DNA from: Tridacna crocea
Lineage: Eukaryota > Mollusca > Bivalvia > Cardiida > Cardiidae
Direction: 5' to 3'
NCBI GenBank assembly: GCA_943736015.1
Contig: OX031066.1
Location: 6,448,245-6,512,244 of the forward strand
Length of the DNA stretch: 64,000 nt
Shown here: piece by piece, positions 1 to 9,427 of the stretch
How the letters are laid out: each line of letters opens with the position of its first letter
Numbering within the stretch: position 1 is the stretch's first letter
Program-made: the position numbers and the translations under genes
Notes under the pieces: generated by a model
Told to the model about the DNA's origin: nothing
The model's database searches: none
Seen by the model: the letters and a program-made list of their open reading frames with translations, nothing else

Positions 1-150
1 ACAGCCGTGAACAAGTTTCCAAGTCCCCAGCCACCTGACCGTACAACTAATAAAGTCTCCTGCCACCTGACCGTTCAACTTATAGTGTTTGGTAATGTTT
101 TTTGAACTTGTTCAGTGTTCCTTGCTCTGTTTGCAACACGCGACAAAAAG

Positions 151-231
151 CATTCGGACTTTTGCGTAAAATGTCGTCTCGGATTAGCCTGCGCGGACTG
201 CACGACAACACTTTACACAAATGTCCGAATG
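151..231. repeat. 81-bp palindromic miniature element
   Basis: The left end CATTCGGACTTTTG returns near-exactly as its reverse complement at the right end. The interior carries GTCGTCTCGGATTAGCCTG followed by a decayed inverted partner. It resembles a small palindromic element common in bivalve genomes (inference from memory of the motif). No target duplication is clear. Reading frames across it are by-products of the palindrome. Confidence 0.6.
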
Positions 232-441
232 TCCCTTTCGCCTGATGCAGGCCATAATAGTGGCCAGTCAGAAGTTGTCTTTTATCATCATGTGACGAAT
301 GCGTCACTTGATACTCACCACCAAAATTTGCATGCCATTGTTTATTGTAGTTTACACAACTTACGGACAAACATGACCAAAAACGACCAAACAGATATTT
401 GGTGGTGTTTGCAAACAAACGTTTACTTGTTTAGACGGGCC

Positions 442-666
442 TTAATTCTTTACCAAACAATCCCAGGTTTTCACGGCCCTTAGAAGAGACCCTTTAAAAA
501 ACATTGTGGTAAAACATTGTGTTAACCAGCATTTTCTCCTTTTACCACAATGTTGTTATCCCTTTCAAATGAAAACTTGCACCGTTTGATATACATTAAA
601 ACTGCTGTCTGCAAATGGTTTCAATTTGGACAAGGCTAACATTTTTGTTATCTGGTAAACGGTTAA
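442..666 (+). mobile_element. TTAA-MITE A, full length, degraded centre
   Basis: Bounded by TTAATTCTTTACC and GGTAAACGGTTAA. This is a non-autonomous DNA element: it has no coding capacity, short terminal inverted repeats and a TTAA at each edge, which is the target preference of piggyBac-like transposases (family knowledge; no transposase is in this window). The short arm is on the left and the long arm, with the CTGCAAATG and CAATTTGGAC blocks, on the right. The central stem is shortened (AACATTGTGGTAAAACATTG), so this copy has lost much of its hairpin. Confidence 0.8.
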
Positions 667-727
667 GAAAATTAAATAGCTGCTCTGAGTACTGCTTTAT
701 ATTTAGATTTTTTCTTTAACTTTTCTT

Positions 728-800
728 TTAACCCATTATCACACGATCCCTACTTTTGACGACCCTGAGAAAGAAGTCTTTGAAAATCGGTACCTATTTT
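728..800 (+). mobile_element. TTAA-MITE A, 5' fragment
   Basis: Starts TTAACCCATTATCACACGAT and follows the short arm through GACCCTGAGAAAGAAG, then stops before the central hairpin. Truncated copy. Confidence 0.65.
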
Positions 801-896
801 TTTTCTTTAAATTTGGACGACAATCTTGTTCCAGTTATTCACTGACACGGTAGTGGCAGTTAAAAAAATAAAGTCAAGTTATAAGAGTGTAAAATG

Positions 897-1370
897 GGGT
901 GACAGATGTTTCGGTAACAGACGAGTTGGGTAACATAGACTTATAGAGTAAATCGATTGGATGTTTCGGTAACAAAGCAATTATATTGTGTTTATGACAT
1001 GCGATACCTAATGTATGGCTTTGTTATGTTCAAACCTTTTACTTTTGCACTTTTTACCCAGTTATCCCTTGATAGGTAGATACAAACCTTTTATTCTTTT
1101 ACTTTCTACCCTCTTTCGCTTGAAAGATAGGCAATACACATGGTCAATACATACAGCATGAAATGAGGTACATAACAAAAAAAATATTTGTGAAACAAAG
1201 TAGAAATTACAAATTAAAGTTTTAAATAACGAAATAAAGCCATGCGTTGGATGTAAAGAACATCAAAATACATAAACACTATATAACTGCTTTGTTACCG
1301 AAACATCCAATCGGTTTACTCTATAAGTCTATGTTACCGAACTCGTCTGTTACCGAAACATCCGTAAATC
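897..1370. mobile_element. 474-bp long-inverted-repeat element with 8-bp flanking repeats
   Basis: About 100 bp at the left end (897-1000) recur as a reverse complement at 1271-1370 with roughly one change in ten. The arms carry GATGTTTCGGTAACA twice, with CATAGACTTATAGAGTAAA between. The element is abutted by the direct repeat GTAAAATG at 889-896 and 1371-1378, consistent with an 8-bp target duplication as made by hAT- or P-type transposases (inference). The spacer of about 270 bp is AT-rich and non-coding. Confidence 0.65.
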
Positions 1371-1548
1371 GTAAAATGAATGAATACCTTTCTTGGAAAA
1401 TAAAAACAAACCAGACTTTATTCGACCAATGAATGTTTGATGCTCTACAACTTTGATATACATACCATGTAAGGGGAATGAAACATGGAAGTCGATAAAA
1501 CAAAAACCCAAATTTGGTATTTTTGAGGAATATGTTTCCCTATCTGAA

Positions 1549-1607
1549 AGTGTAGATCCAAGATCAGACTGCATGTTCTGCGTAGTCTGATCTTAATCTG
1601 CACTGTC
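1549..1607. repeat. Palindromic GATCAGACTGCA element
   Basis: GTGTAGATCCAAGATCAGAC is mirrored by GTCTGATCTTAATCTGCAC about 20 bp on, giving a 59-bp near-palindrome. Better copies lie at 34706-34765 and partial ones at 7680-7726, 9801-9842 and 34583-34640, so it is a dispersed family. Confidence 0.6.
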
Positions 1608-1669
1608 CACGAAAGGTCCATGAGTCGTTGAATATTTTCTCTTATTTTCCTAGCAACTTGTAAGCTAAT

Positions 1670-1748
1670 TCGTCGGTTTACTTCAAAAACCTTGCAACTA
1701 CAGCTTACAACAAGCGGTAGTTACGAGGTTTTCGAAGTAAACCGACGA
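1670..1748. repeat. Stem-loop, 32-bp arms
   Basis: TCGTCGGTTTACTTC at 1670 returns as GAAGTAAACCGACGA ending at 1748. The arms are 32 bp with a few mismatches and the loop about 15 bp. No related copy seen. Confidence 0.6.
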
Positions 1749-1969
1749 TTCACTTCTACTAGGGCACGATGGCTTCCACTGTTTGATGTTCACGTTTTTT
1801 TTCCAGGATAATAAACTACTGTACGTATATCTGTTATTAAAATCTGTCTCTCATTCTAAAGTTCGTTCGTTCGCTTTTACAATTTTGGTCCTAACTATTT
1901 TCATTACCATAAATAAATAAGACTTACAAATAGAAAAAGGTTCAAAGCCATCATGTAAATTATGTGGCT

Positions 1970-2074
1970 GAAATAAAACTATTTCTCTTCCAAACGAGAA
2001 AAATACGTAGGAAAATGCTTGGAAGAGGATTTTCCGTTTTCCACAATGTTTTCGGAAGTTCCCTTGTATGGCTT
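1970..2074 (-). mobile_element. Degraded TTAA-MITE A fragment
   Basis: Only the central part is recognisable: a poorly paired stem ending in TTTTCCACAATGTTTTC and a few bases of short arm. Directly upstream of a complete copy. Confidence 0.4.
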
Positions 2075-2303
2075 TTAAGTCATTACCAAACGACAAAATT
2101 TTAGGTTTGTCCAAATCGAAAGCATATGCAGACGACAAAATAAAAGTGACTGAAAATTTGAAATTTGTTGTGTGAAAGGTAGAAAACATTGTGGGAAAAG
2201 GAGAAAATGTTGGTTACCAGCATTTTCTCCTTTTCCAACAATGTTTTCCAAAGGCTTCTTTCTCAGAATCGTAAAAAGCAGGGGTTGTGTGGTAATGGGT
2301 TAA
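2075..2303 (-). mobile_element. TTAA-MITE A, full length
   Basis: Begins TTAAGTCATTACCAAACGAC and ends TGTGGTAATGGGTTAA. The long arm is on the left. The central stem has single unpaired changes (AATGTTGG against CCAGCATT). The next copy starts at its right-hand TTAA. Confidence 0.85.
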
Positions 2304-2466
2304 AGAACGGGATTTTTTAGTAAAGATGTAAACACAACTATTCGATTGAACATATGAAGCATTGTGGGAAAGAAGAAAATGTTGGATACCAACCTTTTCT
2401 CCTTTCCCCTCAATGTTTTCGAACACCCCGTCTTTCAGGTGTTTAAAAACAGGATCATTGGGTTAA
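2300..2466 (-). mobile_element. TTAA-MITE A, truncated, sharing a TTAA with its neighbour
   Basis: Lacks most of the long arm but keeps the stem (GCATTGTGGGAAAGAAGAAA) and a degraded short arm ending GGGTTAA. It uses the same TTAA (2300-2303) that ends the copy to its left. Confidence 0.6.
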
Positions 2467-2734
2467 GTTTTTTGTTTTTAACCTACCATACTCGATGAAT
2501 GTACAAAGATCAGCCCGAACACACGTGGTGTCACATCCTCATCTGAAATTTGGGTCTGTATTCACCAAACATTTTTAATTTCTTTTAAAGGCTTATTCTA
2601 GATTTAGAGAGTAACACAACTTCTGATTGGCTGGACCTTTTTTATTTACCTCGTCAAATAGTGCGTTAGTTTCAAATATAACAATTTCTTGAGAATATTA
2701 CCTAGAACAATAAGAGCCTGATCCTAAAGAGAAT

Positions 2735-3135
2735 CATCTTCGCGAGCCAAGTTTACGATCACTACGTGGATCTTACCTTGGCTGATTGAGCCCGATTTCG
2801 AGATTCCTGTGATGCGCCCTCTATTGGATGCTGGTTATTACTCCCCTTTACATCATATTTCTAAAAGCAAATGAAATATCGCTTTACAAACCGCTTACGA
2901 ATACACATGAAGCGATAAGCAGACATGCACGTGGGTTTGCATGTTTTACCTATTATTCGAAAGGTAGAGACCGTGTTCTATTTTTATCAGAGATGAAATG
3001 CTACGAGCGATTTTATTCGATGCAGCTAGAGCTGGCTGCATCCAATGAAAAAGCATATCGGGGGGTTGTAAAAATCAAGCTCAATCCGCCAAGGTAAGAT
3101 CCACGTAGTGATCGTAAACTTGGCTGGCGAAGATG
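2735..3135. mobile_element. 401-bp TIR element, 9-bp target duplication (CATC family)
   Basis: Terminal inverted repeats of about 45 bp begin CATCTTCGCGAGCCAAG on the left and CATCTTCGCCAGCCAAG on the right (read inward). The direct repeat AAAGAGAAT flanks it at 2726-2734 and 3136-3144. The first 17 bp nearly match the element at 37368, and the interior also holds TTTTCATTGGATG (minus strand near 3045). A 9-bp duplication with long TIRs fits Mutator-like elements, but no transposase is present, so the class is inferred. Non-autonomous. Confidence 0.85.
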
Positions 3136-3144
3136 AAAGAGAAT

Positions 3145-3817
3145 CAACTAAGCTTTTAACATACAATTTCAAATAAGTAGATGATCTAGCCATGCACGAG
3201 TCTGAATCGTGAAATTAATGAGTGTCCATTGCGAAATTCTTTCATGAAGAAAGAGGATAGTCGGAAGAGACTGGAAGCTGCCGAAGCTATTAATCTATAG
3301 ATCTGATATCACCATCCCGACCAAAGGTGGAAACTACCGGGCCTTACCATAGTCAATCCGGATATATGTCATTGTGTTATCTTGAGATTACAGCCTAATT
3401 ACGCATTATCTCCCGCTAGATGGCATTCTATAAATACTCATCTATCTAATTTGGGCATCCTGGGTACAGGACCGAACCACTTTCCTACGCGACAACTGTT
3501 ACTTTGAATTTCAAACTAAAGTAAACGTTTACTCAATAAAACGCCACCTCGTGCAATTCACTCAGCTATGATCAGCAGTTTAGATAAATTTTGAGCTAAA
3601 GCAGGTCTCATTTCTCCTCGAACGTATTGATAAAAGCTATTTACTACTTTGCTACTTTATAGAGCGTAATATTACAGTCTGCCCGCTTTTGGGGCTAGTG
3701 ATGCGTGAAACAAGACAGTCGACTCTTCGAAGAATATGATATGCGCAGACAACGCCTAATTAAATAGTAGAAACTATCCGGAGAAACTTCGGCTAAATTC
3801 CCCAAGGGAAGAAGCAT
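3145..3817. other. Unassigned stretch
   Basis: No repeat family, coding potential or RNA gene recognised. Ordinary AT-rich intergenic or intronic sequence. Confidence 0.5.
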
Positions 3818-4026
3818 TTAACTCTCTACCAGATTTCGGACAAGCCCAAATTGAAAGCATTTGCAGAGGACAAAATAAATGTGTATCAAAATTTGAAATT
3901 TGATTTTGGATAGGAAAGAAAACATTGTGGGAAAAGGAGAAAATGCTGGTTACCAGCATTTTCTCCTTTTTCCACTATGTTTTCAAAGGCTTTCTTTCTC
4001 AGGGTCGTTAAAAGTCGGAATTGGCA
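3818..4026 (-). mobile_element. TTAA-MITE A, right end lost at a SINE
   Basis: Begins TTAACTCTCTACCAGATTTC. Its long arm and stem are intact, and the short arm runs to GTCGTTAAAAGTCGG, where the SINE at 4027 begins. The right TTAA end is missing. Confidence 0.75.
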
Positions 4027-4262
4027 CGGCCAATTTCTTTCCGAGGATTGCCAATGATAGTCATTGCAACAGGATTCATTCCTCTCTCACCGCTGGTAGT
4101 AGTTTCGACGATGTTTATGTGGGAAAGCAGTCAGTCGTTTGGAAAGAATATTGTGCGGAGCACTGGTTACAGAAACTCCAGGAAAGCATCGATAGGTGAA
4201 GTGACCGCCGCGATATAACTGAAATAATGTTGGAAACAGCGTTAAACACCATACAATCAATC
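4027..4262 (+). mobile_element. SINE, 5'-truncated, plus strand
   Basis: Reverse complement of the SINE bodies at 32850-33180, 26655-26820 and 62520-62800. Shared blocks, read on the minus strand here, are GATTGATTGTATGGTGTTTA, TATTTCAGTTATAT and TTCACCTATC. It ends in the family's 3' sequence CATACAATCAATC. The tRNA-like head is absent. Confidence 0.6.
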
Positions 4263-4308
4263 GGTCAATATCGAAAAAAAACAAAAGGTTTTGACGCCCC
4301 TGTATTGT

Positions 4309-4536
4309 GTACCCATTACCACACAAGAAAAATTTAGACTGGTCCAAATTGAAAGCGTTTGCAGACCACAAAATAAAGGTGACTTAAAAATTGAAATTTG
4401 TTCTGGGAAAGGTAGAAAACACTGTGGGAAAAGGAGAAAATACTGGTTACCAGCACTTTCTCCTTTTCCCACAATGTTTTGTAAAGGCTTCTTTCACAGG
4501 GGCGTCAAAAGTAGGGATTGTGTGGTAATGGGTTAA
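4309..4536 (-). mobile_element. TTAA-MITE A, full length
   Basis: Left end GTACCCATTACCACACAAG (the TTAA itself has mutated); right end GTGGTAATGGGTTAA. The stem reads AACACTGTGGG on the left arm, a variant also seen at 18170, 21235, 31640 and 57820. Confidence 0.85.
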
Positions 4537-4746
4537 CAAAGCGACAAAATTTTAGACTAGTCCAAATTCAAAGCAGACAAAATATAAAGTGACCGAAAAA
4601 TTGAACTTTGTTTCAGGAAGTGCAGAAAACATTATGGGAAAAGAAGGAAATTCTGGTTAACAGCATTTTCTTGTTTTCCCACAATATTTTCAAAAGCCAT
4701 TTTTTTCATGGTCGTTAGAAGTTGGGATAGTGTGGTAAAGAGTTAA
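4533..4746 (-). mobile_element. TTAA-MITE A, sharing a TTAA with the previous copy
   Basis: Starts at the TTAA that ends the copy at 4309-4536 and ends GTGGTAAAGAGTTAA. Its left terminal repeat is shortened (TTAACAAAGCGACAAAATTT). Confidence 0.8.
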
Positions 4747-4759
4747 AGGGAAAAATGAA

Positions 4760-5220
4760 TGCTATTTTGACACCATTTGCAATTACATATACATTCACAT
4801 AGATCGTGGTATAAGCTCGTGGAAGCATTCATGTACGTCCTTGGGTTGACAAGTACTGTGCCGGTGTAATGCAGAGAAATGACCCTCATTACAAAATGAC
4901 TAATGGTCATTTCTCGACGTAGAATAATGACCCACGGGCCATTCCTCTACGTCGAGAAATGACCCCGGGGTCATTTTGTGATGGGGGTCATTTTTCTGCA
5001 TTACACCGGAACTCGATCTGAGGATTCTTGCCAAAGGAAAGTACAGGATCTCGAATCGAATAGTTTCGGGAAATGAATGCACGTGGTTTCTCACACCATT
5101 TTCAACTAGTTTCGCATGGATCCTGGCATAAGCTCATTTAAGCATTCATGGACGCCTTGGGTTTTCAAGTAAGTGACTGGGACTCTGAGGATCCTTGTCC
5201 AAGGAAAACCAAGGAATACT
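4760..5220. repeat. Two-copy tandem duplication split by a palindromic element
   Basis: ATAAGCTC...GCATTCATG.ACG.CCTTGGGTT at about 4811-4850 recurs at 5129-5167, and CTGAGGAT(T/C)CTTG at 5019 recurs at 5184. The left copy is interrupted by the element at 4861-5009. The right copy gives the uninterrupted version. Confidence 0.6.
4861..5009. mobile_element. 149-bp palindromic miniature element
   Basis: Ends CCGGTGTAATGCAGA and TCTGCATTACACCGG are exact reverse complements. The interior repeats AAATGACCC and GGGTCATTT on both arms, with CTCGACGTAGA near the centre. The companion tandem copy at 5160-5190 lacks it. Confidence 0.7.
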
Positions 5221-5225
5221 TACAT

Positions 5226-6426
5226 GCAGAGCTCCAGAGAGAAGGAGTGATTTAGATTTCAAACTTGAAAATATTAATTATTCTCCACTAAACCCTGTGT
5301 AATGGGTACTCATTAGAATCGTCTCGTAAACTGTGGAGTGAAATTTTGTTGGTACACTTTTTGCGTCCTTTAGATTTGGGAGAGGTAAATTTTACAATGT
5401 TTCATAAAAATCAAGGGGGCCGTAGAGATCCCAAATACATATGATTTTCTATAATAACATTCATTTCCAACAATAAAAGACCAGCTGGGTATACGCTCCT
5501 GTTTTGTGAGTTCTAGGCATACCCCGACCGCATGATTTCTCAGGTCACGTGATTACACAAAAATTTAGGCGGTTGGACTGCAAACACGGACAAAGAAAAC
5601 TCGATCACAAAAAGAAAGCGTAAGTAGAATCCATTTATTTTATCCCTTCATAATCTTTGTGTTCCTGAATTACTAAATGTAGATCTAGTATGGTAGATCT
5701 AACTGTATATTATGATTCATTTATTTCATTGTCCCGATAATCCTTTTTAGAACAAAAACTGTCTAACGTCTGATCTGACGTTGATTATCCGGCCCTTTTA
5801 AATGTTTCTAAATGATTTACTGTAGGTCTAGTCAAGAAATTTTAAAAAAAGAATGTAGATCGGTTTCTTACGCTGCCTTAATTTCTATAAAATGTTAATG
5901 TCTTTATGCTCGTCATCCCGTCCGAATTTTTCTTGAGATGTTCCACCAACATGTGGCATGCTCCAACAAAAGGGGGCTGAATGCATCTACTGATCCATGA
6001 TACCAAAGCAAGCTATTGAAAATACTTATGCATCCATACTAGCCCCTTCATTTAACAACCAGCTTAATTATATGGTAGTCTGGTCTTTGCGCATACAGAG
6101 AATTGACCACAGTTTGACGTCCCGATTTGACATATATTGCGTTCGGTTATGCAGTGAGAAATAACCCACCCACTAATACTAGGGACCGAAATGGAAGGAA
6201 ATTTGTTCAACAATGTGCTGAATTATGAGATTTGGAGTAAAAACTAAAGCAGAAAATCACACTGAATGAAATGTGACCTAAGAAATTGTTTGGTGTCTAT
6301 CAGATAACAAAAGTGAATGAAAAATTCCATGGTTTGCCGCCATATATTTAGAACTATTTTAATTCGTTTGAAATTTTCTATTAGTGTATCGTCAGTAAGC
6401 TACTCTAAATTATTATTTCATCCTCT
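5226..6426. other. Unassigned stretch with an E-box and a donor-like site
   Basis: No repeat family recognised and no coding region. It contains a palindromic E-box TCACGTGA (5545-5552) and, 68 bp downstream, a good splice-donor match GTAAGT (5620-5625). This could be an untranslated first exon, but nothing downstream confirms it. Confidence 0.4.
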
Positions 6427-6654
6427 TTATCCCATTCCCGAACAATCCCTGGTTTTTACGGGTCAGGAATAGAAGCCTTTTGAAAACATTGTGGGAAAAG
6501 GAGAAAATGCTGGTAACCAGCATTTTCTCCTTTTCCCACAATGTTTTCTACCCTATCGTATAGGAAAATCATCTTTTTAGCAAGTGTTAATTTGTCATCT
6601 GCAAAATGCTTTGAATTTGGTCTGGTCCAAAATATGCTGTTTTGGAAAGGGTTA
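6427..6654 (+). mobile_element. TTAA-MITE A, subgroup with TTACGGGTCAGG
   Basis: Ends are worn (TTTATCCCATTCCCGAACAA and GGAAAGGGTTA). The stem is near-perfect. It shares TTTTTACGGGTCAGGAATAG with the copy at 7792, so the two form a subgroup. Confidence 0.8.
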
Positions 6655-6706
6655 TATACGACGATTTTCTAGCAATATTCAGCCATACACTGACACAGGT
6701 CTTACC

Positions 6707-6932
6707 TTAACTCTGTGCCACACAATTAAGTTCGAGATTTGTCAGAGTTGGAGGCATTTGCTGATGAAAAACCAAATGCAACATACAATATCCTGTCTGT
6801 CCTAGGGTAGAAAACATTGTGGGAAAAGGAGAAAATGGTGGTATCCAGCATTTTCTCCTTTTCGAACAATGTTTTTCAAAGGCTTCTTTCTCATTGTCTT
6901 TAAAACTAGACTTTGTTTGGTAAAAGGTGAAA
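6707..6932 (-). mobile_element. TTAA-MITE A, right end worn
   Basis: Starts TTAACTCTGTGCCACACAAT and ends TTTGGTAAAAGGTGAA. The stem apex is altered (GGTGGTATCCAGC). Confidence 0.75.
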
Positions 6933-7077
6933 ATCCATTTCCTCTGGTGATTTAATTGATCAGTGTGGTAATATAACATACTGTAAAACTATACATGATA
7001 CATGTCACATATAGATCTAGGGCAAATCTGATAGCGTGATCCCTAGCAAATTTTTAGTAGTATATTTGTGAACAAAT

Positions 7078-7151
7078 ACAAAACATTGTGAGAAAAGGCT
7101 GGTACGAGCATTTCATCAATTTGTTTTCAAAAGCTTTATATTGTAGGAACA
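7078..7151 (-). mobile_element. TTAA-MITE A fragment (stem and short arm)
   Basis: AAAACATTGTGAGAAAAGGC with a shortened stem, then TTTTCAAAAGC, ending at the TTAA that starts the next copy. Confidence 0.5.
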
Positions 7152-7187
7152 TTAACCCTTTGCCACACAACAAAGTTTATGGAATTG
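7152..7187 (-). mobile_element. TTAA-MITE A end fragment
   Basis: TTAACCCTTTGCCACACAAC followed by AAAGTTTATGGAATTG, cut off by the next TTAA at 7188. It looks like the outer 36 bp of an older copy invaded by the copy that follows. Confidence 0.5.
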
Positions 7188-7440
7188 TTAACACTTTACC
7201 AAACGACAAAATTTTCGACTTGTCCAAATTGAAAGCATTTGCAGACGACAAAATAAATATGAATCAAAAATTGAAATTTTATTTGGAAAGGGTAGAAAAC
7301 ATTGTTGGAAAAGGAGAAAATGCTGGTAACCAGCATTTTCTCCTTTTCCAACAATGTTTTCTACCCTTTTCCCACAATATTTTTCGAAGGCTTTCTTTCT
7401 CAGGGTCGTTAAAAGTCGGGATTGTGTGGTAAAGAATTAA
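7188..7440 (-). mobile_element. TTAA-MITE A with a perfect 83-bp inverted repeat
   Basis: Starts TTAACACTTTACCAAACGAC and ends GTGGTAAAGAATTAA. Positions 7287-7327 and 7329-7369 are exact reverse complements around one central base. Both arms carry the uncommon ATTGTTGGA/TCCAACAAT variant. About 25 extra bases follow the stem (CCCTTTTCCCACAATATTTT), a partial second copy of the stem end. Confidence 0.85.
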
Positions 7441-7580
7441 TAGAAATGAAAACGTTGCAAATGACAAAAACAAAAGTGGCTCAAAAGAAAATTGATGATA
7501 GAGTAAAGACTGGTTAAGTGCTTTTTCTCCTTTTCCCTCACTGTTTTCATAGGTTTTTTCATCAGTTGTTCAATCAGTCA
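7437..7580 (-). mobile_element. Degraded TTAA-MITE A, shared TTAA
   Basis: Follows the previous copy at its TTAA. GCAAATGACAAAAACAAAAG and TTTTCTCCTTTTCCCTCACT mark the long arm and stem. The outer right end is lost. Confidence 0.5.
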
Positions 7581-7679
7581 TGGAAATGTTTGGCAAAGAG
7601 AAACATTACAGAGAATTATGGCAAAGGGGTAAGTAACAAAGATTTGGGTCCAAAAAATATGGAATCTAATCTTAAAATG

Positions 7680-7726
7680 GGGTCCACGATCAAACTGCAA
7701 GTTCTGTGCAGTCTAGATCAAACAGC
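7680..7726. repeat. Partial GATCAGACTGCA palindrome
   Basis: GGTCCACGATCAAACTGCAA followed by TGTGCAGTCTAGATC, a worn copy of the family at 34706-34765. A second GGTCCA block lies about 30 bp upstream. Confidence 0.4.
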
Positions 7727-7791
7727 AGGTTCTTTACTGGACGACAAAATTTTAGCCCTGTCTAAATTGAAAGCATTTTGTAGGCAATAAT

Positions 7792-8015
7792 TTAACCCTT
7801 TCCCAAACAATCCCTGGTTTTTACGGGTCAGGAATAGAATTTGAAAACATGATCGGAAAGGAGAAAATGCTGGTAACCAGCATTTTCTCCTTTTCTCACA
7901 TTGTTTTCTACCCTATCATATAGAAAAATCACCTTTTTAGCAACTGTTAAGTTGTCATCTTCAGAATGTTTTCAGTTTGGTGTGGTCCAAAATATGCCAT
8001 TTGGGAAATGGTTAA
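7792..8015 (+). mobile_element. TTAA-MITE A
   Basis: TTAACCCTTTCCCAAACAAT to GGGAAATGGTTAA. A fragment of another copy's long arm (GACGACAAAATTTTAGCCC at 7740) lies just upstream. Confidence 0.8.
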
Positions 8016-8173
8016 GTGTGGCTCAAATGTTGTAACTGTTTATTGATAGCGTAGAAAACATTGTGGGAAAAGGAGAGAAATGCTGGTTACCAGCATTTTC
8101 TCCTTTTGCCACAATGCTTTCTAAAGGATTCTTTTCATCGGTTGTCAAAAGTTGTCATTGTGTGGGGAATTAA
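8012..8173 (-). mobile_element. TTAA-MITE A, truncated long arm, shared TTAA
   Basis: Begins in the TTAA ending the previous, oppositely oriented copy. It lacks the outer long arm and ends GTGTGGGGAATTAA. The stem is complete. Confidence 0.7.
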
Positions 8174-8312
8174 AAGATTGGATATGTTTTCGGAAGGGTA
8201 AAAACTATCTTGGGAAAATAAGAACGTTCTGATTACTAATGTTTTCTTCTTTATCAACAATGATTTCATAGTTGCTTTTCATTCAAACTTGAAATTGTGT
8301 GGTAAAGAGTGG
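8174..8312 (-). mobile_element. Degraded TTAA-MITE A
   Basis: GTAAAAACTATCTTGGGAAA, a weak stem and TTGTGTGGTAAAGAGT at the right place. Heavily diverged. Confidence 0.45.
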
Positions 8313-8539
8313 TTTACTCATACCACACAATCCCTACTTTTGATGCTCCTGAGAAAGATGCCTTTAGAAAACATTGTGGGAAAAGGAGAAAATACTGGTA
8401 ACCAGCATTTTCTCCTTTTCCCACAATGTTTTCTACCCTTCACAAAACAATTTCAAATTTTCAATCACTTTTCTTTTGTTGTCTGCAAATGCTTTCAATT
8501 TGGACCAGCCTAAAATATTGTTGTTTGGTAATGAGTTAA
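8313..8539 (+). mobile_element. TTAA-MITE A, near consensus
   Basis: TTTACTCATACCACACAATC on the left, GGTAATGAGTTAA on the right. All arm blocks are present (CTGAGAAAGATG, CTGCAAATGCTTTCAATTTG). Confidence 0.85.
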
Positions 8540-8584
8540 TTCTTTAACGCTTTAGAATATGTTAATATGATTATTTCTGACTTC

Positions 8585-8937
8585 GATGATTAGAAAATAT
8601 TGTGGGAAAAGAAGAAAATGCTGGAATACTGTAACGTACAATGTTTACAATAGGCTTCTTTCTCAGGGTCATTAACCCTTTACTCCATAGATACTCACTT
8701 CTAGGCATTGCCTGTATGAGCCTTTGGAAAACATTGTGGCAAAAGGTGGAATTGCTCGTAACAATGAATTTCACCTTTTGTCACAATGCTTTCTATGCCA
8801 TCAAAAGGTGTCATATACGCATAAAAAATGGCTTCATCCTTACTGTTATTTAGGGTCAGTTTGAGATACCATAGATATGCCTTATGGGGTAAAGGGTTAA
8901 ATAGTCAAAAGTATGGTAAAGAGTTAAAACACACAAA
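8585..8937 (-). mobile_element. Composite: TTAA-MITE A carrying a nested TTAA-MITE B
   Basis: The A part has its stem and short arm up to TCTCAGGGTCATTAA (8675), is interrupted by B (8672-8900), and appears to resume as ATAGTCAAAAGTATGGTAAA to the end GAGTTAA (8937). The interruption is where intact A copies read GGTCGTTAAAAGTC, so B seems to have used A's internal TTAA. The resumed tail is short and diverged. Confidence 0.65.
8672..8900 (+). mobile_element. TTAA-MITE B, nested copy 1
   Basis: 229 bp, TTAACCCTTTACTCCATAG to GGGGTAAAGGGTTAA. It shares the outer stem of family A (ACATTGTGG.AAAAGG) but has a different apex: AATTGCTCGT against A's AATGCTGGT. The right half (AAAGGTGTCATATACGCAT, GTTATTTAGGGTCAGTTTGA) is unlike A. 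The sister copy is at 18615-18845. Confidence 0.75.
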
Positions 8938-8975
8938 ATTTCACTCTCTTCTGGGTTGAATGTTGGTTGCTTTCC

Positions 8976-9143
8976 CACATAACCAACATCAGAATGACTC
9001 CATGAAAGAAGCTATTTGGAATCATTGTGGAAAATGCTGGTAAACTGCATTTTCTCCTTTTCCCACAATGATTTCTACCCTTCCGATAACAGAGTTCAAT
9101 TTTTGAGTCACTTAGATATTTTTTTATCTAAGGTATAAAAAGC
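8976..9143 (+). mobile_element. Degraded TTAA-MITE A
   Basis: Worn short arm, a stem with a deleted left arm (ATCATTGTGGAAAATGCTGG), intact TTTTCTCCTTTTCCCACAAT, then the long arm to about TTTTTGAGTCAC. Ends not identifiable. Confidence 0.5.
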
Positions 9144-9195
9144 TTTATTGAGACTGATGTCTCCTGACATGGTACCTGTAAGTAGCCTCTTTAGA

Positions 9196-9427
9196 TCTTT
9201 TCCAAACAACAATTTTTTAGACTGTTCCATGTTTTAAGTATTTGCAGATGATAAATAAATTGTTGCACAAAACATAAATTTTGTTGAATGAGGCAGAAAA
9301 GACTGTGTTAAAAGAAAAAAGAAAATGCTGATTACCAGCTTTTTGTTCTTTTTTCCCACAATGTTTTCAAAAGCTTTCTTCCTCAGGGTCATTAAAGGCT
9401 AGTATTTTGTGTTATCCCTAGAGTTAA
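9196..9427 (-). mobile_element. Diverged TTAA-MITE A
   Basis: All blocks in order (TTCCAAACAACAA, TATTTGCAGATGATAAA, stem, CTTTCTTCCTCAGGGTCATT) but much changed. Ends GAGTTAA shared with the next fragment. Confidence 0.65.

Noticed and set aside
115..483. Overlapping 112-122-codon open frames on both strands
   Set aside because: They read through a palindromic miniature element and a MITE end; no domain, and frames exist on both strands.
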